A program made the translations under genes and the position numbers. 64,000 nt of DNA from Talpa occidentalis (lineage: Eukaryota > Chordata > Mammalia > Eulipotyphla > Talpidae): the NCBI RefSeq assembly GCF_014898055.3, contig NW_026555331.1, positions 108,001,194-108,065,193 on the forward strand, written 5' to 3'. The notes beneath the pieces are model-generated. The model did not search any database. It saw nothing but the letters and a program-made list of their open reading frames with translations, and had not been told where the DNA came from. Shown in pieces: positions 36,181 through 48,834 of the stretch; position 1 is the stretch's first letter; each line of letters starts with the position of its first letter.

Positions 36181-36899
36181 AAGTGGTCAGGAATGGCTCC
36201 ATGAACAGGTGACACCCGAGCCCAGAACTGAATGAGGAAAGGAGTCATCCAGGTAACAAGCAGGATAGCATTCCGACAAGAGGGAAGAGCATGTGCAAAG
36301 ATTCAGAAGCAAGAAGGAACTGGAAGGAGGTAAGTTGTGACTGGGAAGGTAAGCTGTGACATGGGAAAGAGTGCTCTCAGAAGAACTGGAGGAGAAAGGA
36401 GGGTGGGGCCATCTCGAGTCTTGAGAGCAGATTTAAGGGCCAGCTTTCAGTGAAATCATTTAAGGATTTCAACAGATGTATATAAAGGATCACTCTGTTT
36501 GTTATGAGCAAGAATATCCTCTGACTTCATCAGAGATAGATAGTAAATGATCTCAAGAAGAGACCTGAACTCAGGAAGACTCTAGACTGGCAAGCTCCAG
36601 CACCCAAATCGATAGTGACAATACTGAACTAATTTCCCAGTCTTCTGGAGGGCGGAGATCACAAACGTCTTATGCATCACTGCCCCAGGCCCCAAGTGTA
36701 TAATAGATCAACTGGCCAATGATCAACTGGGTTCCTTAGAGGAATGTGAAATTCATTTCATTTATGGTCCAAGGTGATTCCTGCCACGTAAACTATATTC
36801 AAGGAGCAAACATAAGACATGGAAACAAACGTATCTTCAATTAAACCAGATGCTAAGGCGGAGTTATTCAGAGAACAGCAGTAAGGCTCTGCCCAAGTT

Positions 36900-38800
36900 C
36901 TATTTTTGTGCATAAAGGGTTAACTTTTGACTACATAGCAGTTGTACCTCTGGGTAAGTGAAATAAGACTTTGTGTGAATGAGGGATATTAACAACTCCT
37001 GACAGTATTTTCAATTTTGTCCTCAGGGGCATCTAAATGGCCCATTCTAGTACCTGTGATTCTCAGCAATGAAAGGATTTTTAAGATTCTGGAAAGTAAA
37101 AGAATAGCATCTCCATGAATGCCTTCCACCCACAAGCTTTTGACAAATTTGTGCTAATAAAAAAGACCCTGCAGGCACCTTGATTTGGTCCATATTCCTT
37201 CAAATGTACAGAATGACAGACCCATCAGAAGTTGATGAGGGCTTCTGTTTCTACTTCTAAGATATAAACAGACACCTAAAAGCAGGAAAAGGACTTGCTT
37301 CATGGAGAGGAATGGAAATCTATGGCTACACTTTAAAAGTAATTAGCATGCAAAGAAAATCTTAGCCAGAGGTTCTAAAAGGATTTATGTGCTTCCAGCA
37401 GCACCATGGAACCTGACGGACTCTCACATGTATAGCTAGATGGCTTCCCCACTGCCTGGGCTAAATGTAAGTGAAGAAATAAAAATTATTTTCCTCAATG
37501 GGATTTAGGGAAGCGCTTGAGAATTACAACCAATGCATTAAAAGGAAAGAGTGCTGTGTCCTTGAAAATAGCTCCAATCAAGTCAATTAAGATCTGTTAG
37601 AAGTCATTCTGCTTTCACCACGGGCAAACCAAATGGCCTTCTGAATCTCTTAGCCTCTAAATAAGAAATATTTCATTTAATCCTTCCCCTCCCTCCACCA
37701 AGACCCAGAAAGCATTTGTGAAAATCAGTCCCCCCTCACCCATCCATACAATACAACAGAAGCACCCTCTGAATTCAGGGTAGAAATTAGTATTATTTGC
37801 CATAGTGGTTCCAATGTTAACTCCCAGAGCAACAATTTCCAATCTTCCCGATATATGACTCTATCAGAAATCAAGCATTTCTGCCAGATGAATTCCAAAC
37901 AATTCCTGAAGGTGCTACGACTGCCTGGGACTTGTGATGACATTTCCTATTCATTTGTTGCAGAATTTATCTGTCTCCAACCAGCTGGGCAGGGGAAATT
38001 TTAATACATGATCTTTTCAAAAACCCTCCACCTCCCATATTAAAGTCTGACTTGTTTCAGATTTACTGACTGAGAGCTGGTCATTTACTACGGGTGACCT
38101 CAGGAGCTTTATTTGATAACTGGCTTTTAGAAACAACATTCTCAGCAAATGAAAATGCGTTTATATCAGAATATTGGCAGGGAGACTTACATCATTCAAT
38201 TTCATTATAAACTGGATTAGAAGTTTAGTGATAGCTTACTTCCCACGGTTACTATTTAGCCCTGGAAGCTACAACTAATAAACACAGCATCACATAAAAT
38301 ATAAAAGGGGGAGGGGAAGGAAAGAAAACCACTGTTAAATAAGCTGTCGGATATTTCAAGACAAAAAGACTTCTAAAAATGTAATGACTGGACTTCTCTT
38401 TCTCTTTTATTTCAAACACATTAAGCAGGTGTTTAAATTTGACTATTTATCAGAGTTTGCTCTCAAAGTATGCACAAACTCATTATCCTGGGTCTCCTAG
38501 CAGCAGCCTCACACCACATCATTTTGTGCCGTTGGCTGAGGCCATCTAGCCTGGCATTCGCAAACACTTGGGCCACAATTTTCTTGTCCGCAGGGTCGCC
38601 CACCAGGGCCAGAGCCCCATTTGTCCCAGCTTCTGCTAACCAAGCGCCAAATCAATATCCCGTCAGTTGGCGCTTTCATGGCAACAACTGATAGCACCCT
38701 CGAGGCTCCGTGACGTAGCTCAGTGTTTGCAAAGCAAAGGAAAATCCCTCTTTGCACTGCAGGTTCTGACCTCACTGGAGCTGAGCAGAGCAGAGCAGAA
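36900..38800 (+). other. Repeat-poor stretch, candidate conserved non-coding DNA
   Basis: About 1.9 kb with no SINE, L1, LTR or MIR that I can recognise. Homeodomain-like TAATTA and octamer-like words occur near 37340-37352, and a CRE-like TGACGTA occurs at 38711-38717. Open frames (up to 104 codons near 38509-38823) lack coding character. It may hold regulatory elements; this is inference. Confidence 0.3.
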
Positions 38801-39264
38801 CACGCTTGCCTGTCTTTAATCACCCATGAAATGGTGCAGGGGAGAAGCGGCTCAGAGGAGAAGCTGCGTGGATCTAACCCATAGGGATGAACAGATGTGA
38901 CTCATACTTTTCACCTTTGAAGGGAAGTAACATTTTGGAGCAGGATTCCATTCTGGCCTGCCTCCAAGGGACACAACACAGAGAGAATACCCTGCCTGTT
39001 CTCAGCAGACAAGGACCATGCAATACAGCTGGAAGAAAAGGGCCAACATTAATAATGCATCAGGACCCAAAGTTGACATCGTTTTCAGCTATCTGGGTAA
39101 TTGAGCAGTTGTCAAAATATAGCTCTAAAAGGCCACGTGTGGACAGAGTTGTCATTGTTACTGAAAGGCCAGGTTTTACCCTGAATCATAGCCAGAGGAC
39201 ATATCCAATCTGCCATTCCCCAAACATAAATATTGTCACCAACACGAGAAATGGCAATAGTATA

Positions 39265-39440
39265 GTGATAATAATAGCTACTGTTTATTGTATGTATGTA
39301 TGTGTGTGTATATATATGATGCCCTCCTCACAAGCATGATTCCACGAAGTCCTCACCTGGAAATTTAACTCACCCAAGGTCATACGAAAGTGGTAAAACT
39401 GGATTTGAACTGAAGCCTGTCATTGGCCTGCCCCGCTATG
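39265..39440 (-). repeat. MIR with internal TATG/TGTA microsatellite
   Basis: 'aatagctactgtttattg' then (TATG)n(TG)n(TA)n at about 39288-39318, then 'catgattccacgaagtcctcac...cacccaaggtcatacgaaagtggtaaaactggatttgaactgaagcctg' in reverse MIR order. Confidence 0.55.
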
Positions 39441-39859
39441 TTGCACAGAATGTAGGTATTTTTTGTGTAACTTAGGAGGATAACTCTATGTGTCTGATCA
39501 ACAAATGACCCTTTAACCCAAAGTCCTCTGGTGGCAGTACTAGGACACTGCAATTACTGACCATTTCAAGTCATCTTTAAGCAGCTTTACAAGCAAGTAT
39601 GAGGACACAAAGCAGAGAAAAGACCTCTAGCCCAAGGCCATACTTGCAGGCAGCGGCACCACTGCAATGAAAATGAGCCTGTAGAGAGCATGTCAGAGCT
39701 ACTATCTTAGCAAGTCTCAAGTTCATAGTAACTAGCCACTGAGCTGACATTAGATCTCCAGGTTGGATCCATGTTCCATAACTGAAACACTGACCCCTTG
39801 ACCAACATCTCCCCCCCTCTGCTTTAATGCATTCAACTGCTAAGAGAATGCATTTTAAG

Positions 39860-40300
39860 TGTTCTCACAACAACAACAACAAAGGTAACTAGTGAGGTTA
39901 TGGACATAGTTTTTTTTTTTAAGATTTATTTATTTATTTATTTATACAAGAACCGGGGTACAGGCCAGATTTGTGGGAGGATGAGAGGATTCACCAGAGA
40001 CAGAGCGGGGAATAGAACAGGCAGAATGACGAAATACACTGTTGAGGGGAGTAGCGGGTGATACAGGAAAGGTCTGCCAAGCCATGTGGGACCCTCGCCG
40101 GCCGGCCAGGATCGAACCGGCACTGCAGAGGCTGCTGACAGCTTCACAGCACTGCACTCAAATGCCTGCGCCACCAGGGGAGGCCCTGGATGTGTTAATT
40201 AGCTTATCTGTAATAATCATTTCACAATGTGTACATATATCAAAACCTTACTTTATATACCTTAAATACATACATTTTTTTTTACAAATTATACAGCTAT
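39860..40300 (+). mobile_element. Old L1 3' end interrupted by a SINE
   Basis: 'aacaaaggtaactagtgaggttatgga' before, and 'ggatgtgttaattagcttatctgtaataatcatttcacaatgtgtacatatatcaaaac' after, the SINE are consecutive parts of an old L1 3' end. The SINE at 39911-40185 splits them. Confidence 0.6.
39911..40185 (-). mobile_element. tRNA-derived SINE, subfamily A
   Basis: T10 tail, AAGATTTATTTATTTATTTATTTATACAAG, body, and GGGGAGGCC head on the plus strand. The ORFs of 71-86 codons overlapping it are SINE translations. Confidence 0.93.
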
Positions 40301-41269
40301 AATGCTAGGGGATAGGAGCCAATAATGGTCTTCATGGAAACGGCTTCAGAACCCTAGCAGAACTCAGGAAAGCCAAAGCATGGCCCACAGATACCCCAGA
40401 CTTCAGGGGGTGCATATTACTCAGGTTTTACAGGGAGGCTTGCTCTCTTTCCCAAAGGTTTCCAGAAACCAAAAGGGAGTATCTGAGCCTGCTGAGCAAA
40501 CCCTATATGGAAGCAGAGTGGGGAACCCAGCATATTGCAATTTCCTACACTTTCAACCTATACTGGGATCAGTTTCCACCAGCTGACTCTCAAAGCAAGC
40601 TTGCCAGGTTGGTTTCCAAAATCCAGTTCCCTTTTGCATCTGTTTGCTGCAAAAGGTCAACTGCATTTCTTGCTCTGATGGTTATAATTTATACTACTGA
40701 CTCATTTTTTCTGAGGACTCTGGCCCAATATCTTGCTGAGTTGCTCAGGATAAGATTCAGCTGCTCGGAACAATAGTGTTACTTCTCTAGTAGTGAACCA
40801 TTTATTATTCTGCTCACTCATTCATTCCACACTTATGGCAAATTTGTGTTAGACCTACGGCTCTTGTCTTCATATAACTTGTCAATTGGCAAAGGCTATC
40901 TCTCACTGGTGTGATATCCTGGAACTAAACTATGGCAGATGACAAAGAGGACAGAATCCTCCTCTTTATCATCGAGCAAGTTGATCAAAGAAACTGAGAG
41001 ACATAAAATAAGCCAAGACAGTTGAAGTGTTGCACTGGGTCCTATGAGCTATGAGCAGACAGCCCAGCTGTGCCTGTGATGACAAGCCCTGGACACAAGT
41101 GTGCGCTTTGGGTACTGCTGGCAAGGTGGGTCCAAGGGGCAACCGAGTCTTCTGTAGGCCTCTCTTCACTGAGAGGTTGCACAAGAAGGCACAATCCCTC
41201 TCTATCTCAGGACACGCCTTATTTCTGCCCATCCCCAAACCCCATGCTAAGACCTGCATATTTTTCTTT

Positions 41270-41395
41270 AATTTTATCATCCTTATTACTCCCCTCTAAA
41301 CAAAATAAACTCCTTAAAGGTAAGGATTGGGCTAAATTTGTGCTCTAGAGCATATAAGAAGTATTTAATAAATGCTTGCTGAACCTAGTTATTTT
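41270..41395 (+). repeat. L2-like 3' end
   Basis: 'aataaactccttaaaggtaaggattgggctaaatttgtgc...agtatttaataaatgcttgctgaacc' follows the L2 3' end. 40301-41269 and 41396-42254 have no gene; overlapping frames of 88-129 codons show no domain. Confidence 0.5.
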
Positions 41396-42254
41396 GTTAA
41401 GTGAAAGAGTATTCAAAAACACTTTTTCATTCTCAGATCGCTCGAATATTGAAGATATCTTTGGGGGAAAACTCAGACAGCTGAGAAGTGTCTGATGAGA
41501 ACGAAGTCAGACGGTAAAGTTGGTATCTCAGGACAGGCAGGTGTGGCGCCCCTCTGTGGGCTCACACGAAATCCCTCCTTCATCTTTAGTTCCTTCCCTC
41601 CAAATAATGGGTCTGAGGTGCATCCTCCAGGCAGCCCTCCTGCACTAGGGCTAATCTGCTCTTTGCTGCTGTGTCTCTGTGAGCAGCTGCTCAGGTGATG
41701 CAGCTTGGCCTGGCTTTGACCCAGGTCCAGGAAAACCAAGTGGGGCCAAGTGCTTATTACTATATTTCTACAGACCTCAAAATCATAATCTCAGGCCTCA
41801 AACATATGTGTGGCTTTGCTCTAGCCTTCTAATATACCCATCATTTGTTTCTAGTAGATATTCTTCATCAACTCAGTTTGTAGAATTTGAACATTGTTTC
41901 AAAGGAAACTTCTCTTTCTCCTTCTTAAACTTTAGAAACAGGCTATCATTATGCAAATGTGAGTATATCCTCCAGGCCTTCACCCCTCTGCAGAACTTCA
42001 CATTTCAAGACAGACAAGTGAACATGCATTGGACAGAGGGGCAGCCAAACACAGTCACTAAACCATGACATGAAAGCAAAGTACAAGTTTAGATCATGAA
42101 CAAAGTGAGGGGAAATACACTTTACAAGGAGCAAGATCAGGACAGGTTTGGGACTGAGACTAGCTGTCCCCTACCCCAGTCAAGAGGAATGGATGAAGGA
42201 TCATGAAGCAAAACTGCCATGGAGGCACATGCCAATGTGACACCAGGTTCTTTT

Positions 42255-42420
42255 ACTGCCTTTTGAGTAAGGTTACAGATGAAAGAACTGAGGGTTAGAA
42301 AATCCCTCACCCAGGGTTACACACACAAATAACATGTATGTCTTCAAAGCCCATGAACACACTCTCCTGAATGACATCCATTATCAAGAACTTAGCACAG
42401 GGCCAAGCACATAGTAGGAT
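42255..42420 (-). repeat. MIR-like fragment
   Basis: 'ggttacagatgaaagaactgagggttagaaaatccctcacccagggttacacacacaaataaca' resembles reverse MIR. 42421-44929 (2.5 kb) contains only chance frames and unique DNA. Confidence 0.4.
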
Positions 42421-44929
42421 AACATATCTGTATCTCATTACAAAGTCCTGCAGCCTCACGTGGGAAAAAACAAACAACATACAATTAAGGAAGAATAAAT
42501 TTTCCCCTGATAGACCAAAAGAAGATGGTAACTCCACATCTGTCACTAAATCCCACCCCCACTGCCCTTTCTATCATCATGTTTTTCCCTCTCTGTGTGT
42601 GTAATTTAAAGCAAAAGGCTAACTTCAGTTACATGTCATTGTACAATGATGCGGATGAATCATCGTCCCTCAAGACGGTGGTACCACCACAAACCCAGAG
42701 ACTGCCATCTGACTAAGCCCCATGGATGGGGGGTATTTTCCTAGCCACCATGTTCAAGATTTCAGATACAGGTGCGGGGAGTAACGGCCAAGCTTATTAG
42801 AAGAGGACTTTAATTGCCTGGAAGGAAACTAAAAATTTCCTCAAACTCCCCAGAGAAATTTCAAAAACTCTAGAGTGGCTCCAAGCATAACTACATTTTT
42901 GCTACAAATAAAACATCTCACGTTGAATAATGTACTTTCATTAAACGAACAAAGCTGGAAGGTGCTATTAGGAGATTTGAGGGAAGCAGTGGACTGATGC
43001 AAATTAAACCCACAGTGAGGCCTTTCACACACGCCACTGCAGGGGAGAGGTTTGTAGCCAGAGGGCAGAACCAGGCTGAGAGTGAGGAGCTGCCCCAACC
43101 CATCCTTCTCTGTCCCACAGCAAACCCAGAGCGATCTCTGAATTGGGCTCAAAAGAACAGAATCTCTTGAAAGCCTGAAAATATGTAAGCAAATGAAATC
43201 AGAATGTGCAATAATTACAAATCACTAGCTCCAAGTCCCTAGATTTAAGCTTTGAGCAGAGAGGCAGGTGTACAGTGATGATAAGGGTGTCTCTGAGACA
43301 TCAAAGATAGTAGCTTTGATTACAGATCCTGAAATCTTCTAAAGAATATCACTACTTTCTAGCATTTTAAAGACATAAAATTGTGTGAGGTATTGGATGC
43401 TGATTATATTAAACTCTGCCACACTCCCCAGCCCCCACCATTGTGGGAAATAATGCAGGGAATAGGATGGAGTGAGGTGGCAGGCAAGGATGGGTGGTCA
43501 AACCCAGTTAACCTGAGTTTGTGGAACCATGGTTGGGGGTTGGGTTCATTGGTGCCATAGAAGTGTCAGGAGCCATGAGTCCACCAAGTCAAGTCTGTTG
43601 GGGAAATGTGAAGTTTAGATGTGGAGACCTTAGGTCCTCAGTCAGGCAGCAGTCAGAACTGCAGGAAAAGTGTCCAAAGCTAAGGTGATAGGATGAAAAG
43701 AAAGACAGCATCAAAATGCAGGACGTGTACCCCGACTCCATCAGCATGTGGGTGGATCAGCAGAGGGATGGCACAAGGGCCAGAATAAAGGTAGACGAAC
43801 AAGAGTCAGCGAGAGCCCCGCACCTGCGCTGCTGTGGAGTACTCACACCGTGCAGTCTGTAGGCGATGTGACGTACTTCTCATCCTCCTGCCACAGAACT
43901 GCACCTACCTCACTGCCAAAGAGCACTCTTAACGTGCTCACAAACCCCATAAGACAATACACCTGTTATTCTCAGGGGGTGGGAGCAACGTGTCCTTGCT
44001 ACTTCAGACTAAAGCTGATGCATCATAATAACCAAGAAGCAGGCAGGGGGTTGTCAGATTTATTCGAAGTAAACACCTTAATGACCTCCCCAAATGGCAG
44101 GGGGGCTGCTCATAATAGGCATATACATATGTAAAACAGCAAAAGAGAAGATGCCAGAATTTTTCTGCCACCTGTACTTCCCTAGCCCGATTCCACCACC
44201 TGTGGTGAGAGGGATGATGAGCTGCTGGAAACACAGAAGGTGCATAACCTTGGAAAGCTGGGGGCTGAGGGAGCAGTGAGCTACAGAGGGAGAGGAAGTC
44301 AATGCAAGAGAGTCTGGGCTGAGATTCTCTCAGCCACATTTCCTACTAGGTGGTGTGTCCTCTTGTGCTATTGCTTTGGACCACAATAATGTGGAACAGT
44401 AAACCTTGTGCCCCTCATGACCACTTAGTTATTTCTTTGCAGAGCTCCAATCACATCTCTGGACAAGTTCACCACTGCACCCTATAGATCAATTTATGGC
44501 AATAAACTCTGCATCAAAATGGTGTGTTAACACCCCTCACCTCACTGTGACTCCCTGGGCCATATGGGGAAAAGCATTTTCATTTGCAAGTGATTGCTCA
44601 ACAATGCTGGTGAAAATCTCTGCTTCTCTGTCCCCGAGAGTATACGAAACACAGAAATCAGAGACCTTACTTGGTATGCATCTGGAAGCCCATCAGAGGG
44701 AACACATCCTTGGAATTTCTTCCTTTCTTGAAATTTCAACCTTTAATTTTTTTCCTCTCCAATCCCTCAGAGAGATTTTGATTTAAAAGGACAAGGGGGA
44801 ACTATTGATCGCAAGCAACTTGACTGGCTAGGCTTTCCAAACCATTTGACTGATTGCCATCTGCCTAAATCTACTAATAAAAATAACAACTACAAGACAA
44901 CTATCTCATATGTAAATGGAACTTTATAG

Positions 44930-45115
44930 TTTGGGTGGTGATTTTGTACAATACTCCTTTGGGACCTCAAGGCTTACAGGCATAGACTGTTTTGCTCTTT
45001 TATAGACACAAAAATCAAGGCCCAGAGTAGCTGAGAGACCTGCTCAAAATTATTATCAGAGCTATAAGTGAAAGCTAAGTCTTCTAATTCCAGTATAGCA
45101 CTCTTTCACTTCTTT
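44930..45115 (-). repeat. MIR
   Basis: 'tttatagacacaaaaatcaaggcccagagtagctgagagacctgctcaaaattattatcagagctataagtgaaagctaagtcttctaattcc' is reverse MIR order. Confidence 0.5.
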
Positions 45116-45159
45116 GGGTCTTTTCAAACATATTATAATAATTCATCAGTTTATCAAAT

Positions 45160-45238
45160 ACGTACCCATATGCAATGTGTACGTACACATATGCAAATGT
45201 ATGCACCATACGTACACATATGCAAATGTATGCACCAT
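45160..45238 (+). repeat. 29-bp minisatellite carrying octamer words
   Basis: Two perfect 29-base units (45181-45209, 45210-45238), beginning ACGTACACATATGCAAATG, are preceded by a shortened, diverged third copy (45160-45180). Each perfect unit contains the POU-factor octamer ATGCAAAT. 45239-46339 is otherwise unassigned. Confidence 0.95.
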
Positions 45239-46339
45239 GGTATTGTGATGTCCCCTCCTTCATTCCTAATATTGGCCATGTGTCTTCTCTCTTATTTTCT
45301 TGATCAGTATAGCCAGAGGCCTATTTCTTATAGTAGGTTGTGGTTAAGAGTATTCAAAATCCACTTTTCTCCTTTTCTCCCTAAAAAATTCTGGAACAGA
45401 GTAAATTATTGAGAAATTAAACTGATGCTATGTTTTTAATTTGGGGGAAGGACATTGTTGTGAACTCATTAGCTAAAAGAATTAGTTATTCTCCCTTTCC
45501 CTTCTGGAAAGTCATGTTAGTATGTCTGGAGAAATAAGGGATAGAGAGGAGGAAGTTGCACGGCATCATGACAACCAGGCCTGCAGTCAGTGTCACTGCA
45601 GAAAGTATAGAAATAGAGCCTGACAGACACGAAGGGCCATGTGTCAGCTGGAGCTCCAGAGCCCGGGGAAGGAACCAGTGATGGTGACTGCCATAGACAT
45701 AAAGCCTTCTTCTATTTCCCACATAAGTGAGGAGGCCTGTGCATAATTCAGTAGAGAGGAAAGAGAATCCCAATAAAAATGGGTTTGATTTCATTTTGAA
45801 AAATAAAATGTAGCATTACTTACACTCCAGGTCATAAAGCATTTTGTAGTTGTTCTCTGCTCTTTGTGATACTGCAGTGATATGGCTGACTTCTGGTCCT
45901 ACCCAGAAATTTTTCTAGAAGGGCTCCTCCAGCACAGGGAGGTACCAGACAGTACCAAGTTGATACTAAATCCCAAGTCAGATAATGTGTGATGGGTTAT
46001 CCAAGGCATTGCCACTGTGAAGATGAAAAACTAGTTTTTCCACTCCCTCTCCCCCACTGAATTCCCGTCTTTCACATTGATCATGGCTGTCCATGAATTT
46101 CCTGTTTATATTAAAATTCCAATTTTACAAAAAAATTCAAGAAGATTCTTAGGACACTAAAAGAAAGGGAGACTGCAAAATGCTTAAGCTCTAAGCCAAA
46201 ACTGCCAGCTGGAAACATACAGAATGACACTGAAAAGTCCCAAGTTAAGTCAAAGTCTTAAACACAACTCCAGGATTGCCTTATTTAAGGTTCCCACTGG
46301 GAATTGCCAGAGGGGTCTCAGAAAAGAAACAGCGTGATG

Positions 46340-46665
46340 GGAAATGTTCCGGTTTCCACAAAAGCCTAAAACTGACCTTCCATGAGTTAGAGGGAACTCC
46401 TCCTGCCTGCCTGTCTTAAGTTGGGACATTAGTTTTTTTTCTACCTTCAGAAAAAGGCTCTTTTGGGGTCTCAATCCTGTTGGCATTTCAACTGGGACTA
46501 CCCCATTGACTCTTCAATTAACTAACTAACTTGCCCACTGCAAATCTTGGGACTTCTCAACTTCCATATAATCACATGAATTAATTTCTTATAATAAATA
46601 TCTTTCTATCTATACATACATCCTATTTGGTCCTCTGGAAGACCTTAACTAAAAAAAAAAAAAAA
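46340..46665 (+). repeat. Ancient LTR-like repeat 3' part (MLT1/MaLR-type, uncertain)
   Basis: 'ttaagttgggacattag ... atcttgggacttctcaacttccatataatcacatgaattaatttcttataataaatatc...catcctatttggtcctctggaagacc' is the typical end of an old LTR family; an A18 run follows at about 46651. Confidence 0.45.
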
Positions 46666-46799
46666 AAGATTAAAGACCCTAACTTAAATTTAAGAACTCT
46701 TCAGAATGTAAAGACAAACCCTGAGAGATTATTTAAGATAAGAAGTTCCTAATGAAAGAGTGGAACCAATAAAACAAGAGTAACATTCAACGACATAGT

Positions 46800-48235
46800 A
46801 GAAAAAAACTGGGTTGGTCTGAAAAGGTAATGATTGTCTACCAGGAAAATTCAAAAGTGAACCAATTAGAACTCAGACAGAAAAGTAACAAAATATATTA
46901 TTAAAAAATTATAATTTTCCTACATACCCACAATAATCAAGACAGCACTTATGTGGAAGCAGTGGGTTTTCTAATAGCAACAATCACTATAAACCATCTA
47001 GAAGCAAGCATAACAGAAACCATATCAAAAATGGATTAAAAAAAAAAAACCTTCCTGAAGAACATAAAAGAGGACTGGAATAAGTCTAGAGCACACCAAT
47101 TACTAAACTAGTACAATATTGTAAAGATATAAATTATCTATATAATGGATATATCCAAATAATCTATACACTTGATGTAATTTAAAGGGGGATGCTTTGA
47201 ATTGTTTTTTTAATTTTAAAAAAGATGTGGTGGAGGACAACAGGTTCTAGCAGTAGGTATCACCTGATAACATTCATCTGAAGAGGTGTGACCCTCTATT
47301 CTGAATCACGTGCAATATTGTGAACAAATGCTGCCTCAATAAAACAAATTATTTTTAAAAAGATATTCTAAATGTTTCCTGGAAGATTAAATGTAAACAT
47401 TAATTAAGATGGCTCTGTGAAAAAGAAAAGAACATTTATGCAATGAAATTTATCCAACTAGATACTAAAAGATATTTTATAAAGCTACGGTAAATACAAC
47501 AATGTGATGTCAATGCAGGAAAAAAGTAAGGCAGATGAATGGATCAGAAGTGAAAGTCAAGAAAGATCTGTAACAAACTTCAGAAAGAGCATATGGCAAA
47601 GTGGCATTTACCATTACTGAAGATAGAATTTTAATTTAGTATTGTGTTAGTGCCACAGTAAATTCAATAAAAGATAAAAATTTAGCTCTTATACAAGACA
47701 TCAAAATAAACACTAGCATATTACAGATACAAATGAAAAAATGAAGCACATGAAAAACTATATGATATGGAAATTTTATTTAGAAAATTTATTTTCTAAT
47801 CAGGAAAAATTTTTTAAAAGGTTTCAGAAATATGACTGTAAAAATTCCTATAAGTCAACACACAACATAAAATTAAAAGTACACAACATGTGAGGGAGAA
47901 ATTGTAGCATGTATGGCATAAAAATGGAGCAATATCATATTTCTTATAGTTCAAGATATACTGAAGACACATATAAAAAGAAGAAATTCAAACTGCCTAA
48001 AAGATAATTAAAATTTTTAACTTCATTATTTAATTTTAAAACGTAAATGAAACAATGGTAACATTACCATCAAGTTAATATTTTTTAATGATCTTGGCCT
48101 AAATGATGGAACATAACAACCTCATATTGATATTAGTGATGGTATCAAATGACATGACATTTCTCAGAATAATATGGCAAAGACCTAAAATCTATGTGCT
48201 GATTTTGCAGGAAGATCTCTGAGACAGCAACTCTG
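46800..48235 (+). mobile_element. Old decayed L1 body (L1M-type ORF2 region)
   Basis: Scattered matches in order: 'aactgcattt...', 'ataaagctacggtaaatacaacaatgtgatgtcaatgcagg', 'gaatggatcagaagtg', 'agagcatatggcaaagtgg', 'aattcctataagtcaacaca'. Many stops and indels. 47170-47350 interrupts it and is unassigned. Confidence 0.55.
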
Positions 48236-48239
48236 GTAT

Positions 48240-48540
48240 AGGGCAGGTATGGGTCCCCCTCAGGAGGTGCCTTAGACTTGTGGCAGGTTTTCGGGCCTCA
48301 GTGGCCCTGCTTTAGGTCAACCCTGTTTGCCTGGACATTTACCTGTGAGGGGATGGGTAGCTTTGAGTGCTTGATTTGGAAAATTTATTCTTCCCCTTTT
48401 CTATATTGCACATTAATTTTATTAAAGTTCCTTTCTATTAAAGATCTTACGCGCTAGAATATGTTTTGCCTTGATGCAAAACCTATTTAGAACAGCAAGG
48501 CTTGGGGGTTCTGGGGTGCCCCTCACCCTGCCCTACAACA
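48240..48540 (+). mobile_element. Partial LTR (R-U5 part), family of 9815-10540
   Basis: 'cgggcctcagtggccctgctttaggtcaaccctgtttgcctgg...attttattaaagttcctttctattaaagatcttac...ccctacaaca' aligns with 10262-10540 along its whole length, including the ATTAAA signal and the terminal ...ACA. The 5' part (U3) is missing. Confidence 0.75.
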
Positions 48541-48560
48541 ACGGGAAGTCAAATTACTTT

Positions 48561-48834
48561 TTTTTTAAATTTATTTTATTTATTTATACAAGCACTGGGT
48601 ACAGTCAGAAGTGCAGGAGGGTGAGAAAATTCACCAGAGCCAGAGCGGGGAGCAGAACAGGCAGAAGGAGCAAAGCACACTGCTGAGGGGAGCAGCGGGT
48701 GGCAGGACAGGTCTGCGCGCCATGTGGGACCCTCCTCCGGTAGCCGGGGAGCTGCCGGGGATCGAACCGGCACTGCAGAGGCTGCGGGCAGCTTCTCAAC
48801 CCAGCGCTCAACCACTGCGCCACCAGGGAGGCCC
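48561..48834 (-). mobile_element. tRNA-derived SINE, subfamily B
   Basis: T-run tail, TTATTTATACAAGCACTGGG, body, and CAGGGAGGCCC head. Perfect target duplication GGAAGTCAAATTACTT at 48544-48559 and from 48835. It was inserted four bases beyond the LTR end. Confidence 0.95.

Larger units (their letters stand above)
35400..36540 (+). repeat. Long copy of the ancient interspersed repeat, interrupted by another old repeat
   Basis: The start 'gcagtcattcaggaaacatttgctgagtgcttcctatgtatag' and the later 'tgaggaaaggagtcatccagg...agggaagagcatgtgcaaagattcagaagcaagaagg...ggatcactctgtttgtt' lie in family order, split by the element at 35665-36180. Confidence 0.55.

Noticed and set aside
38887..39339. 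150-codon plus-strand frame
   Set aside because: No domain, signal or splice pattern; its end runs into an antisense MIR and a microsatellite.
45160..45238. Direct repeats resembling a CRISPR array
   Set aside because: The units are contiguous with no spacers, only two to three copies, in a mammalian genome: a minisatellite.
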